A stretch of DNA of 44,799 nt from Planococcus donghaensis MPA1U2 (GCF_000189395.1 NZ_AEPB01000011.1:1-44799), one strand, 5' to 3'; shown: positions 7,518 through 16,914, numbered from the stretch's first letter. The notes: a model not told the origin generated them from the letters alone. Made by a program: numbers and translations.

Positions 7518-9920
7518 TTAAGTAAGCAATTTCGTAGAAACCATGCCATGAACGATCAATTCTGTAAATTGCGCGGCAGACAACGGTTTGCTATAGAGAT
7601 AACCTTGAATTTCATCGCAACCAAGTTCTTTCAGTAATGCTAGCTGCTCATCTGTTTCTACACCTTCAGCGATAACCGACATATTTAAGCTATGGGCAAT
7701 GAATACCATTGCCTCTACAAGTGCTTTGTCATAAGGGTTGTTCGCCATATCTTGAACAAAAGGCTGAGCAATTTTCAAATTATTGAGCGGGAATTGTTTT
7801 AAATAGTTGAGTGAAGAATATCCTGTTCCAAAATCATCAATGGCAATTCGTACACCGATTTCTCTCAATTCACGCATCCTTGCCATGGCGATTTCTGCAT
7901 CATCCACAGCCACACCTTCTGTTATTTCTAACTCTAACGAAGAGGCAGGGAATCCAGTTTTACGGAGTGTGAATTTCACCACATCCATTAAATCGTCATG
8001 TAAAAACTGAAGAGGCGATAGATTAACAGCGATTTTCAAGTGAGAATGTCCCGCATCATGCCATTTTTTGGCCTGCTCACATGCGGAATAAAGAACCCAT
8101 TCGCCAATCGGAAGGATTAACCGAGTTTCTTCTGCTAACGGGATAAATTCTCCAGGAGATACTACGTCCCCGCCTGCAGTTTGCCAACGTATTAAAGCTT
8201 CCATACCAATAATGTCACCAGTTTCAACTTGAATTTGTGGTTGGTAGTAAAGCATAAATTCTTTGTTGGTGATGGCACGGCGCATTTCGTTTTCAAGTGC
8301 AATTTTTCGAGAAGCAATCAAAGCCATATCATCTGAGAAAAACTGAAAGTTGTTTTTGCCTTTTGCCTTTGCACTATACATCGCACTGTCAGCGTGTTTT
8401 AGCAATTCGCCTGTAGTTTCTCCGTCTTTCGGATAAACGGCGATGCCGATACTCATTGAGATATGCAGCTCTTGTCCATTGATCATCATGGGTTTTGCTA
8501 AAGCCGTTTGCAATCGTTGAATGAGCGGTGAAATATCATGTTCATCATAAATATTATTGAGAATAATTGTGAATTCATCTCCGCCTTGTCGAGAAATAAC
8601 ATCGTCTGAGCGAAGATTTTCTTTTATTTTTTCAGAAAAACCTTGTAACAACAAATCCCCGAATTCATGTCCGAAAGAATCATTAACGTTTTTAAAACGG
8701 TCCAAGTCGATAAACACTACCGCTACTTTTTCCGAGTGTTGTTTTGCGTCTCGAATAGAGTCTTCTAGCTTTTCCAAAAACAGTCGTCTATTTGGCAAAC
8801 CGCTTAATACATCGTAATAGGCCAGTTCCTCCATTTTACGAATTACTTTTTCCAGCTGCTCGTTTTTAGAAGTAACTTCTACCGTCCGTTGTTCAATTTT
8901 ATGCTCGAGTACGGAAGTCAGGTGATCGTAGTTATACATCAGCTTTTGATTGTCCAACAAAGTAAAAATTTGTCTAGCAATAATAAACCCAATAGAAAGA
9001 CCTGCTCCGGCGATTAAACCGTGTATGTCCTTGCTTTGTTCGATGGCAATAACGATAAACAATAAAATAATCGTGGAATAAGGAAGCAACATTTGAAATG
9101 TCACGCGTTCGTTAGGTGGTTCAGGTAGAACAGTGGGAAGCGGTTTGTCTAAAGGCTTAAGTGACTGCAAGGCAGCTAGCGCCATCAGCAGTAAAGCCAG
9201 AGACCATAATGGGTTATATAAATTGTTCTCGACGTAACTAGTCTCGGCGATGGAGAAAAGGTAAGCGGTATCTGCGAATACTTGAAGCAATAAACTCGTA
9301 ATGATTAAAGCGAGCACACGGCCGGAGAAAAAATGGGCAGAACCGAGATAAAAGCTAATCGCTCCAAAAAGTAAGAGCAAATCGCCCACTGGATAACCAA
9401 CCGAGATAATAAGCAATAACGGCGTTAACTCATCTAATGCAAACAAAGGTTGAACAAGAAAATGCCAGCTGAGTGCTGTAAAGACGGTAACGATAATGGC
9501 TACATCACAAAAGAACTTGATTTGGTAAGCTGTTTCTTTTTTCTGCCACAGTTGATAAATAAACGCAGCGATATAGAAAGAGATTTGAAGAAAGTAAAAG
9601 ACATCAGACCACTCTGGGGAAATGACAGGAATGTGGGCAATGCTGTAGTTATAGAGCCAAATGATTTCCGCAATGGCATAGCTAAAGCACCCTAAAGAAA
9701 TCAATAACCAAAAATTTCGATCTCGGCTTTTTGGATTCAAGTAAATCATGAAGATGGTTATGGCAGCAACTAAAGGAGCTGACAAGGAAAGCATATTAAG
9801 TCCCAATTCATGGTGAATACTAGAATTACCAAAAACAGTCCAAGAATAATAAACAAGCATGTAAAAGACAATGTAGAATAAGAAAACATTTTTAGTTTTA
9901 GAAAAAGTGATAAGCTTCAC
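7518..9920 (-). CDS. Membrane GGDEF-EAL protein (c-di-GMP turnover), copy 2
   Basis: This is a tandem paralogue of the gene at 4872, with the same length and architecture: a multi-pass N-terminal membrane module, GGDEF and EAL. The I-site is RSDD, the cyclase signature RQGGDEF, and the EAL motifs MEALIRW, EITEG, DDFGTGYSSL and AEGVET; KID is again KIA. The soluble halves are highly alike, while the membrane halves differ more, as expected if the sensed signal diverged after duplication. Each copy has its own terminator and intergenic region, so they are probably transcribed separately. The only early canonical start is GTG at 9920, embedded in the AAAGAGGTG ribosome site. Confidence 0.93.
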   Translation of the reverse strand: MKLITFSKTKNVFLFYIVFYMLVYYSWTVFGNSSIHHELGLNMLSLSAPLVAAITIFMIYLNPKSRDRNFWLLISLGCFSYAIAEIIWLYNYSIAHIPVISPEWSDVFYFLQISFYIAAFIYQLWQKKETAYQIKFFCDVAIIVTVFTALSWHFLVQPLFALDELTPLLLIISVGYPVGDLLLLFGAISFYLGSAHFFSGRVLALIITSLLLQVFADTAYLFSIAETSYVENNLYNPLWSLALLLMALAALQSLKPLDKPLPTVLPEPPNERVTFQMLLPYSTIILLFIVIAIEQSKDIHGLIAGAGLSIGFIIARQIFTLLDNQKLMYNYDHLTSVLEHKIEQRTVEVTSKNEQLEKVIRKMEELAYYDVLSGLPNRRLFLEKLEDSIRDAKQHSEKVAVVFIDLDRFKNVNDSFGHEFGDLLLQGFSEKIKENLRSDDVISRQGGDEFTIILNNIYDEHDISPLIQRLQTALAKPMMINGQELHISMSIGIAVYPKDGETTGELLKHADSAMYSAKAKGKNNFQFFSDDMALIASRKIALENEMRRAITNKEFMLYYQPQIQVETGDIIGMEALIRWQTAGGDVVSPGEFIPLAEETRLILPIGEWVLYSACEQAKKWHDAGHSHLKIAVNLSPLQFLHDDLMDVVKFTLRKTGFPASSLELEITEGVAVDDAEIAMARMRELREIGVRIAIDDFGTGYSSLNYLKQFPLNNLKIAQPFVQDMANNPYDKALVEAMVFIAHSLNMSVIAEGVETDEQLALLKELGCDEIQGYLYSKPLSAAQFTELIVHGMVSTKLLT

Positions 9921-10125
9921 CTCTTTTTAGGAAATAGAATCATTACAAAAATTTTCAATTTAATGAATTTATCTGGTATATCCTTAGTATAAAGAGATTT
10001 TTAAAATAAAGAAACAAAAAGATACAGATAATGTAATTTAAAAGTAAAATAAGAATTACTATTGACTAAGTGCTATAAAGTCTAATTACCTATTATTTTT
10101 TAAGTGAGACTCGTTAAAGAATAGG

Positions 10126-10174
10126 AAAAGGTCGTCTTTTTTAGGGGAGAATCCTAAGAAAAGACGACCTTTTT
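10126..10174. terminator. Bidirectional terminator between 7518 and 10220 genes
   Basis: AAAAGGTCGTCTTTT and AAAAGACGACCTTTT pair perfectly, with an inner TTAGG/CCTAA extension. T runs are present in both directions. It lies downstream of the minus-strand YcsI-family gene. The rest of 9921-10219 is AT-rich leader of the 7518 gene with no other structure that I can see. Confidence 0.88.
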
Positions 10175-10219
10175 ATAATAGTGGGTGAGTATAAAGTTCG
10201 CTACTAGAAAAAAACGAAC

Positions 10220-10951
10220 TTACATAACCCCAACGGTTTCTGTTGGAATATCGGTGATAAACATATGACCAGGAGCGTGAGTAATCATAAAGGAGGGCTT
10301 AATATGTGCGGCGATTGCTTGCGGCGTAACGCCACACGCCCAAAATACCGGAACTTCCCCTTCCTTAATCGTCACCCGGTCTCCGTAATCAGGGTTGTCC
10401 AAATCGGTAATGCCAATCGTTTCAGGGTGGCCAATATGGAGCGGCGCCCCGTGAACGGTCGGGAACCGGCTAGTCACTTGGACAGCACGCACAATGTCTT
10501 GTTCGGCAACAGGGCGCATGCTGACGACAGTAGGACCTTCAAATATTCCGGCTTTGACAGTAGGAATCGATGTTTTGTACATCGGCACATTTACCCCTTC
10601 GTCGTTATGGCGCATCGGAATACCGTTTCTGACTAATGCTTCTTCGAATGTAAAACTGCACCCAATAAGAAATGCTACCATTTCATCATTCCAAAGCTCC
10701 GTAATGTCGCTAAGCGTTTCCGTCAGTTTGCCGTCACGGTAAACATTATATAGTGGAATATCACTTCTGAGATCGGCCGTAGGTGCAGCTTGACTAGGCG
10801 TAAATGATCCAGCTTCCATAACGTCTATTAACGGACAAGATTTCGGGTTTCGTTGGCAAAACAGCAGGAAATCAAATGCCATGTCTTTCGGAAGAATAAC
10901 AAGATTTGCTTGCAAAAAGCCGTTCGCCATCCCAGAAGTGGGACTTTTCAA
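10220..10951 (-). CDS. Putative hydro-lyase, DUF1445/YcsI family, 5' end interrupted by a stop
   Basis: The readable part is 243 residues and matches the YcsI/DUF1445 family (about 260 residues): PTSGMANGFLQANLVILP near the start, then FDFLLFCQRNPKSCPLIDV, and THAPGHMFITD near the end. Members are called hydro-lyases, and some relatives act on D-glutamate. The family N-terminus is encoded upstream in the same frame (NATPEELRQKIREGK), preceded by ATG CTC AAC CTA TAA at 11011-10997 with a good GGGAGA site. The natural start is therefore ATG at 11011, and codon 5 is a stop. The TTG at 10951 is only the first start after it. The gene may be a recent pseudogene, may reinitiate weakly, or may carry a sequencing error. 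Confidence 0.8.
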   Translation of the reverse strand: MKSPTSGMANGFLQANLVILPKDMAFDFLLFCQRNPKSCPLIDVMEAGSFTPSQAAPTADLRSDIPLYNVYRDGKLTETLSDITELWNDEMVAFLIGCSFTFEEALVRNGIPMRHNDEGVNVPMYKTSIPTVKAGIFEGPTVVSMRPVAEQDIVRAVQVTSRFPTVHGAPLHIGHPETIGITDLDNPDYGDRVTIKEGEVPVFWACGVTPQAIAAHIKPSFMITHAPGHMFITDIPTETVGVM

Positions 10952-11236
10952 CTTGCCTTCGCGAATCTTTTGACGGAGTTCTTCAGGTGTGGCATTTTAT
11001 AGGTTGAGCATGCGATCTTCTCCCATCTTATAAATAGTGAACGTTATCATTCGGTCTTCTTGTAATAGTAATTTTTTAAATATAGTGACATTTTATCATT
11101 CTTCATCAAATCCAGCATTGTAGAAAAAATCGAAAGATAATTGGTAAGAATTTCATGTTAATATATAGATCATTGAAAAGTTCAATAAAGTAACTTAGGA
11201 TAAAAATTAAATTCTAAAGAAGTAAGGTGAGTATAG

Positions 11237-11641
11237 TTGAAGAAAAACATACCCGTAGTAGGAGCAGTCATCACAGACGGCAACAAAATTTTATGTGCGC
11301 AACGTGGAATGGAAAAAAGCTTGCCTGGTCTGTGGGAATTTCCTGGCGGCAAAATAGAAGAAATGGAAACACCGCAATCGGCATTGCAAAGAGAGATTCA
11401 AGAAGAAATGCATTGTCACGTAGAGATCGGTGAGCAAGTCGAGCATACTGTTTATGAATATGACTTTGGCATTGTCCATTTGACAACTTTCTATTGTCGT
11501 TTAGTTAAAGGAACCCCTGTGTTAACAGAACACATTGCGATTGAATGGGTAGAAGCACATGACTTAGAAAAATTAGAATGGGCGCCTGCTGATATTCCAG
11601 CAATCGAGAAGTTGAAAAAGACATATCAAGCTCAGCAATAA
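11237..11641 (+). CDS. Nudix hydrolase, MutT/8-oxo-dGTP diphosphatase type
   Basis: This 134-residue Nudix protein has a complete box (G-x5-E-x7-RE-I-x-EE) spanning GGKIEEMETPQSALQREI and the following QEE, within residues 37-58. The early CAQRGMEKSLPGLWEFPGG segment is typical of MutT-like enzymes, which cleave oxidised or other nucleoside triphosphates to the monophosphate. The start is TTG with AAGGTGA seven bases upstream. The stop is 31 bases from the PLD/helicase gene, so the two probably form one operon. The exact substrate cannot be read from sequence; 8-oxo-dGTP or a CTP derivative are the usual ones. Confidence 0.93.
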   Translation: MKKNIPVVGAVITDGNKILCAQRGMEKSLPGLWEFPGGKIEEMETPQSALQREIQEEMHCHVEIGEQVEHTVYEYDFGIVHLTTFYCRLVKGTPVLTEHIAIEWVEAHDLEKLEWAPADIPAIEKLKKTYQAQQ

Positions 11642-11672
11642 CAGAGATAGATGAGAGAAGCGAGGGGTAGAG

Positions 11673-14562
11673 ATGAATTTTCTTCAGAATTTAGAGGAAT
11701 CACTATACAAAGGTTTTATCGATCAAGCAAGACCGAGTGGTGAACGTTTCAAACCGGCTTTGTTGATCAATAATACAAAAACGAACGAAACAGTGTTGAA
11801 CTCGATTACTGAGGAGTTAGATGGCTGCCAATCGTTTCTCTTTTCTGTTGCTTTTGTGACTGAGAGCGGGCTGTCCACGTTAAAAACCCACTTATCGGAT
11901 CTTGAACGAAAAGGAATTAAAGGCAGAATTTTAACTTCTACTTTTTTAAACTTTAACCAGCCGAAAGTTTTTAAAGAACTTTGAAAATCAATAATATAGA
12001 AGTCCGTTTATCGAACATGAAAGGGTTTCATTCGAAAGGTTATATATTTTCTCATGAAACGCATCAAACCTTAATCGTCGGTAGCTCTAACTTAACGGCA
12101 CAAGCATTAAAAGTGAATTATGAGTGGAACGTCAAACTAAGTTCGCACGAAAACGGCGAATTGGTTTCTCATTTCTATCGTCAGTTCGAAGAAGTTTGGG
12201 ACAACGCACAATCGTTATCAGATCAATGGATTGAGACGTATGAACAGTCGTATGTGCCAATGGAGTATCGAAAAGAACTCACAAATGTTGCAGAATTTCC
12301 CGAAGTGTATACGGAGAACTCTTTAGAAGTAGCAGTTAAAATTGAACCAAATAAAATGCAAAAAGCAGCTTTGCAAGAAATACAAGCAGTGCGTGAAGCA
12401 GGAAACGATAAAGGCTTAGTGATTTCAGCAACGGGTACTGGGAAAACCTATTTATCCGCATTTGACGTGCGAAGTGTTGCGCCAAAACGCATGTTGTTTA
12501 TCGTGCACCGAGAACAAATTCTTCAAAAAGCGAAAACTAACTTTATTCGAATATTGGGCGGCGTGGAAAGCGACTTTGGGATTCTTTCGGGGAATTTAAG
12601 AGAAACCGATGCGCGCTATTTGTTTGCGACGATTCAAACGATCTCAAAGGAAGAAACGCTCAAGCAACTCGATCCACAAGCTTTTGATTATATTTTAATT
12701 GATGAAGTACATAAAGCAGGGGCGAAATCCTATCAAAAAGTGATCGAGCATTTTCAACCTCAATTTTTAATGGGCATGACGGCAACGCCTGAACGGACCG
12801 ATGATTTTAATATATATGAACTATTCGACTATAACGTAGCGTATGAGATTCGTTTGCAAGAAGCGTTAGAAGAAGACATGCTTTGTCCGTTTCATTATTT
12901 CGGAGTAACCGATGTGGAGTACGAAGAGGGTGTCATTGACGAAGCCACTGTTTTTTCAAAACTCATCACATCAGAACGTGTCGACCACATTATGCAGAAA
13001 ATTCATTATTACGGTCACTCGGGTGAAAAAGTGAGAGGGTTAATGTTTTGCAGTCGAAAAGATGAAGCAATCAAGCTTTCCGAAGAATTGAATCGGCGTG
13101 GATTAAAGACAGTCGCATTAACGGGTCAAGATTCGCAAGAAGAGCGCGTTTTACAAGTCGATCGATTGGAAAATAGTGTACTGGATTATATTTTAACGGT
13201 CGATATTTTCAATGAAGGTATTGATATTCCAAGTGTTAACCAAGTCGTTATGTTAAGGCAAACACAGTCGAGCATTATTTTTATTCAACAACTTGGACGT
13301 GGGTTGCGTAAACATAGCTCTAAAGAATTTGTGACGATTATTGATTTTATCGGGAATTATAAAAATAACTACCTGATTCCCGTGGCCTTGTCTGGAGAAC
13401 GCTCGCAAAACAAAGACAATATTCGACGTCGCATGAAAGATACGAGTTATATTAAAGGAATTTCTACGGTGAATTTTGAAGAAATCGCTAAAAACCGTGT
13501 ATTCTCAGCGATTAAAAAGAGCAATTTAAGTGATATGAAAATTCTGCGAGAAGCGTATATCGAATTAAAAAATAGAATTGGTCATATTCCTCAACTTCAA
13601 GATTTTATTCATCATAACTCAATCGATCCATTAGTCATTGTTCAGAAATACACGACGTATCATCAGTTTTTACTGAAACTGAAAGAAGTAGATCCACTTG
13701 TAACGGTCTACGAGGAGCAAGTTTTGACGATGCTTTCTCTAGAGATTTTAAATGGCAAACGACTGCATGAAATATTGTTGCTAGAGTTATTGTTGGAAAA
13801 AGAGCAAACTACGATAAAAGCGTACATCGAGTATGTAACAGCTCATAACTGTACGGTTGATGCGGCAACCTTAAGTTCCGTGCAACGCGTTCTGGATTTA
13901 CGTTTTTTCAATCAAGGTCCGCGGAAAAAGTATGGAGATAAACCACTTGTGGTGTTTGGAGAAATTGACATTCATTTTAATGAAGCTATTCAAGAAAGTT
14001 TAAAGAGGAATTCCAGCTTTCGAGCGATGGTTACGGACTTGGTTGTTAGTGCTAAAGAGCTCAGTAAAAACTATGAATGCGATCGTCCATTAACCCTTTA
14101 TAAAAAGTACACACGTAAAGATGCTTGCCGGTTATTAAATTGGGCAAGTGATGAAAGTTCTACCATTTACGGATATAAAACCAAGCATGGATCGTGTCCA
14201 ATTTTCGTTACGTATCATAAAGCGGACGAAGTTGAATCGAGTGTAGCGTACACAGAAGGCTTGTCAGTCCAGAAATTTTCAAATGGTCTACAAGAAGCAA
14301 TCGTACACTTGAATCTGCAGAAGTGAAAACCATTATTGATGCAGCTAAAAACAATATTGACCTTCACTTGTTCATCAAAAAAGATGACGATGAAGGTGGC
14401 GATTTTTATTATTTAGGTCAAGCGTTGCCAGATAAAGAAAACATTGAGCAAGCGTTAATGAAAGACAAAAATTCAAAAGAAATTCCAGTCGTTCATATGC
14501 ATTTAGCTTTGCAAAACGCGGTAAATAGCAAGTTATATCATTATATTGCGAGCGAAGAATAG
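11673..14562 (+). pseudogene. PLD-nuclease/SF2-helicase/DUF3427 protein, broken by two frameshifts
   Basis: Three consecutive reading frames encode parts of one protein of about 960 residues. 11673-11984 gives the start of a phospholipase-D-like nuclease domain; 11981-14326 gives the rest of that domain (FHSKGYIF, VGSSNLT) and a superfamily 2 helicase with Walker A (ATGTGKT), DEVH box (IDEVHKAG), TATPERTD, and motifs V/VI (NEGIDIP, QQLGRGLRKH); 14283-14562 gives the DUF3427 C-terminus. Frame 1 ends ...FKEL-stop where adding one T to CTTTG restores FKELLKINN. Near 14281 adding one A to CAAATGG restores WSTRSNRTLES, running into the third frame. Both joins need the same -1 shift in a short homopolymer. 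The ribosome site is GAGGGG. The Nudix gene is upstream and DUF4357 downstream, which suggests a DNA repair or phage-defence setting (inferred). Confidence 0.85.
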
Positions 14563-14650
14563 TTTGTAGATAAAACAAGTATCCATTTCTTAGCTCTTTC
14601 ACTATTTCTATTGTAAGGAATCGAAACTTACTTTAAAGGAGGAAGAAGCA

Positions 14651-15097
14651 ATGAAAGAATACTATGTAAAGAAAATCCAACACCCACAAGAAGGGGAACT
14701 GTATCAATTTCTAGAGTTGGATAACGAAACAGGGCAGGAACAAATTGTCGATCCGTTTGAATCGGGCATGTTGCATTTGCACGAACCCCGAGAAGAAGTG
14801 CCTGAACTATTTTTTATCACTTCAAAACGCGGAGCAGATGCAACAGGGTTTTACCGAGGGGATAAATTTGTTGTGCAAAGAGGTGCCAAGTTTGCAGCAA
14901 CAATTTCGCCGAAATGTCCAAAAAAGTATGTAAAGCTACGTGAGAACTTAGTACTCGATAAATTGCTTGTACCATTTCAGCACCAATTGTTGTTGATGGA
15001 AGATACCGAATTTGATTCGCCGATGATGGCGATGGGCGCGGTAATTGGTGGTTGGGTAAGGGGTTCTCATGATTGGAAAGCAGCTAGTAATAAATAA
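14651..15097 (+). CDS. DUF4357 domain-containing protein
   Basis: This 148-residue protein of unknown function has a C-terminal half matching DUF4357: GADATGFYRGDKFVVQRGAK, then SPMMAMGAVIGGWVRGSHDWK at the end. DUF4357 is often fused to GIY-YIG nucleases; here it stands alone with an N-terminal part (1-55) that I do not recognise. The ribosome site is a perfect AAAGGAGG. It lies 88 bases after the broken helicase gene on the same strand and has its own terminator. A nucleic-acid role is only suggested by those partners. Confidence 0.85.
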   Translation: MKEYYVKKIQHPQEGELYQFLELDNETGQEQIVDPFESGMLHLHEPREEVPELFFITSKRGADATGFYRGDKFVVQRGAKFAATISPKCPKKYVKLRENLVLDKLLVPFQHQLLLMEDTEFDSPMMAMGAVIGGWVRGSHDWKAASNK

Positions 15098-15102
15098 AGT
15101 GA

Positions 15103-15140
15103 AAAAAAGCGGAAAAGCTCACATGAGCTTTTCCGCTTTT
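15103..15140 (+). terminator. Terminator after DUF4357 gene
   Basis: AAAAAGCGGAAAAGCTCA and its exact complement pair around a 2-base tip, and a T run follows at 15136-15140. Confidence 0.93.
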
Positions 15141-15207
15141 TAGCTTTTAAAAAAGAAATCTGATTCGCAAACTCAAACTACATGCAAGAAAGAAAGCCTT
15201 CACCAAG

Positions 15208-15335
15208 TGGTTTGGAGAAGTGTCCGTTCGACTCCTGCGGATTAGCGAGACGGTCGAGACCCCGCAGGGAACAAAGTGACCGAGGAGGCTTGAACGCGAG
15301 CCCGCGGAAAGCAAACGGTAAGCTTCGGAAAACCA
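15208..15335. repeat. GC-rich intergenic hairpin element, copy R1
   Basis: This 128-bp element lies between convergent genes. Its core shares GACTCCTGCGG, GAGACCCCGCAGG, GAGGAGGCTTGA and CCCGCGGAAAGC with the copies near 19.1 and 32.6-33.0 kb. The ends pair with each other: TGGTTT with AAACCA, GAAG with CTTC, and CCGTT with AACGG. I recognise the core as a common type of intergenic repeat in Bacillales but know no name for it. Confidence 0.75.
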
Positions 15336-15394
15336 TGACTTACTAAAATTTTCTCGATAGACTATCTATTTTTTACGTTTAAGTCTGGGAAATC

Positions 15395-16381
15395 CTACAA
15401 CTTTAAAATCGTTCTTCCTAAATGCTGCCCATTTTTAATCGCATCAATGGTGTCAGTTAGGTCACTCAGTGCAATTTCGTTTACTAAGGTAGTTTGGGTG
15501 ACGTTCCAATCGTTAGCCATTTTGTCCCAAATCGCGCCTCGGTTTTCGATGGGCACGTTGACAGAATCGATTCCGAGTAAGTTTACACCACGTAAAATAA
15601 ACGGCAAGACGGTCGTCGTGATTTGAAGTCCGCCGGCGTTTCCGCACATGCTCATGCTGCCACCATATGAAATTTGCGGGATCAAGACAGAAGCAACATC
15701 TCCACCAACCGTGTCTAATACATAATCAAACCGTGTTTTGTTTAATGGCTTTTTCAATTCACCTAAATCATCTGCAAAAACAACATTTGTGGCGCCGAGT
15801 GATTTTGCAACTTCTTCTTGATGTTCTTTTCGCACTAAAGCGGAAATGTTTTGGAAGCCCATTTTAGATAAAATCTGCAATGCGATACTGCCGACGCCAC
15901 CTGTTGAGCCGGTTACTAAAATTTCAGGGTCTTTCGTAAGGTCCATGCCGTTTTGCTCTAATGCATGAATAGAAAGAGCAGCTGTAAATCCAGCTGTTCC
16001 GAAAACCATTGCGTCTTTTAAGCTTAAGTTTTTAGGTAACGGGACAATCCATTCTGCAGGAACACGTGCATATTCAGAAAATCCACCTGTATGACTCATG
16101 CCCATTGCAAATCCTGTAACGATTACTTCTTGTCCTTCGGTAAAACGAGCGTCTGTTGAAGAAACCACCGTACCGCTCAAATCGATTCCAGGAGTCATTG
16201 GGTAATCTCGGATGACACCTGTATTTTTCTGCACAGCAAGCATGTCTTTGTAGTTAATCGAGGAATAAGCGACTTTAATCAACACATCGCCTTCAGAAAG
16301 TTGATCGATATTGACCTCTTCTACCCCATAAATAATTTGGTCTTCTTGTTCCTTAATGCGAACAGCATTAAATAGATTCAA
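15395..16381 (-). CDS. YhdH/YhfP-family NADPH:quinone oxidoreductase (acryloyl-CoA reductase-like)
   Basis: This 328-residue zinc-free medium-chain dehydrogenase is of the YhdH/YhfP type. It has the GroES-like N-terminal half (SSINYKDMLAVQ, PGIDLSGTV) and a Rossmann half with VTGSTGGVGSIALQIL near 157-172. The family reduces acrylyl-CoA or activated enones and quinones with NADPH. The start is TTG with AGGGG eight bases upstream. It is divergent from a MarR-type regulator 110 bases away with a palindromic operator between them, which implies induction by an electrophile or phenolic signal. Confidence 0.93.
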   Translation of the reverse strand: MNLFNAVRIKEQEDQIIYGVEEVNIDQLSEGDVLIKVAYSSINYKDMLAVQKNTGVIRDYPMTPGIDLSGTVVSSTDARFTEGQEVIVTGFAMGMSHTGGFSEYARVPAEWIVPLPKNLSLKDAMVFGTAGFTAALSIHALEQNGMDLTKDPEILVTGSTGGVGSIALQILSKMGFQNISALVRKEHQEEVAKSLGATNVVFADDLGELKKPLNKTRFDYVLDTVGGDVASVLIPQISYGGSMSMCGNAGGLQITTTVLPFILRGVNLLGIDSVNVPIENRGAIWDKMANDWNVTQTTLVNEIALSDLTDTIDAIKNGQHLGRTILKL

Positions 16382-16412
16382 AGTAATTGCCCCTTTCAGT
16401 ATGTTTTACGAC

Positions 16413-16439
16413 AAAATAGTTCTGTGACAAAACTATTTT
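16413..16439. promoter_or_regulatory. Probable MarR operator in the divergent intergenic region
   Basis: Arms AAAATAGTT (16413-16421) and AACTATTTT (16431-16439) form a perfect inverted repeat with a 9-base spacer. The site is centred between the divergent oxidoreductase and MarR genes, so one bound repressor could control both. The assignment to the neighbouring regulator is inferred from position. Confidence 0.75.
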
Positions 16440-16491
16440 CATACAAAACCTAACATGTTAAGATAGAAAATGTCAATATGGAGGAGATTTT

Positions 16492-16914
16492 ATGGATATC
16501 ACACAATGTATCAACTACTTATTAAGTGTTAGTCAAAATAAGGTGTTCAAATACTTTAGTGTTCTTCTAGAAGAGCATAATTTAACGCCAGCCCAATACG
16601 GTGTGCTGAATTGTTTGTGGAGCGAAGGCGAACTGTCTCCAAAGCAAATTGGTGGAATGATGCATTTAGAAGCTTCAACGGTTTCTGGAATTTTGGATAA
16701 GATGCAAAAAGCTGGATTTGTCGAACGTTCGATTGATCCTGAAAATCGGCGTAATATTTTAGTTGTTCCAACGCCAAAAGCAATAGCCATTCAAAAAGAT
16801 GTAGAAGCAACAACAGAGAGATTAAACCAAACGGTTCTTCAAGACTTGTCGGACAGTGACCAACAAACATTAAAGAAATTATTGGGTACGATTATTCAAT
16901 CAGATTTTAACTGA
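16492..16914 (+). CDS. MarR-family transcriptional regulator
   Basis: This 140-residue winged-helix regulator has the HTH in LSPKQIGGMMHLEASTVSGILDKM (about 49-72) and the wing in RSIDPENRRNILVVPT, the MarR DxRxx region. It is probably a repressor released by phenolic or oxidising compounds. The ribosome site is GGAGGAG. It is divergent from the YhdH/YhfP oxidoreductase and probably represses it and itself through the inverted repeat at 16413. Two Cys residues (6 and 41) could make it redox-responsive, but that is speculative. Confidence 0.92.
   Translation: MDITQCINYLLSVSQNKVFKYFSVLLEEHNLTPAQYGVLNCLWSEGELSPKQIGGMMHLEASTVSGILDKMQKAGFVERSIDPENRRNILVVPTPKAIAIQKDVEATTERLNQTVLQDLSDSDQQTLKKLLGTIIQSDFN

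Noticed and set aside
11960-11990. Programmed -1 frameshifting in the PLD-helicase gene
   Set aside because: No slippery heptamer of the X-XXY-YYZ kind in the correct frame was found at the join, and a second, unrelated shift exists near 14281. Simple indels explain both.
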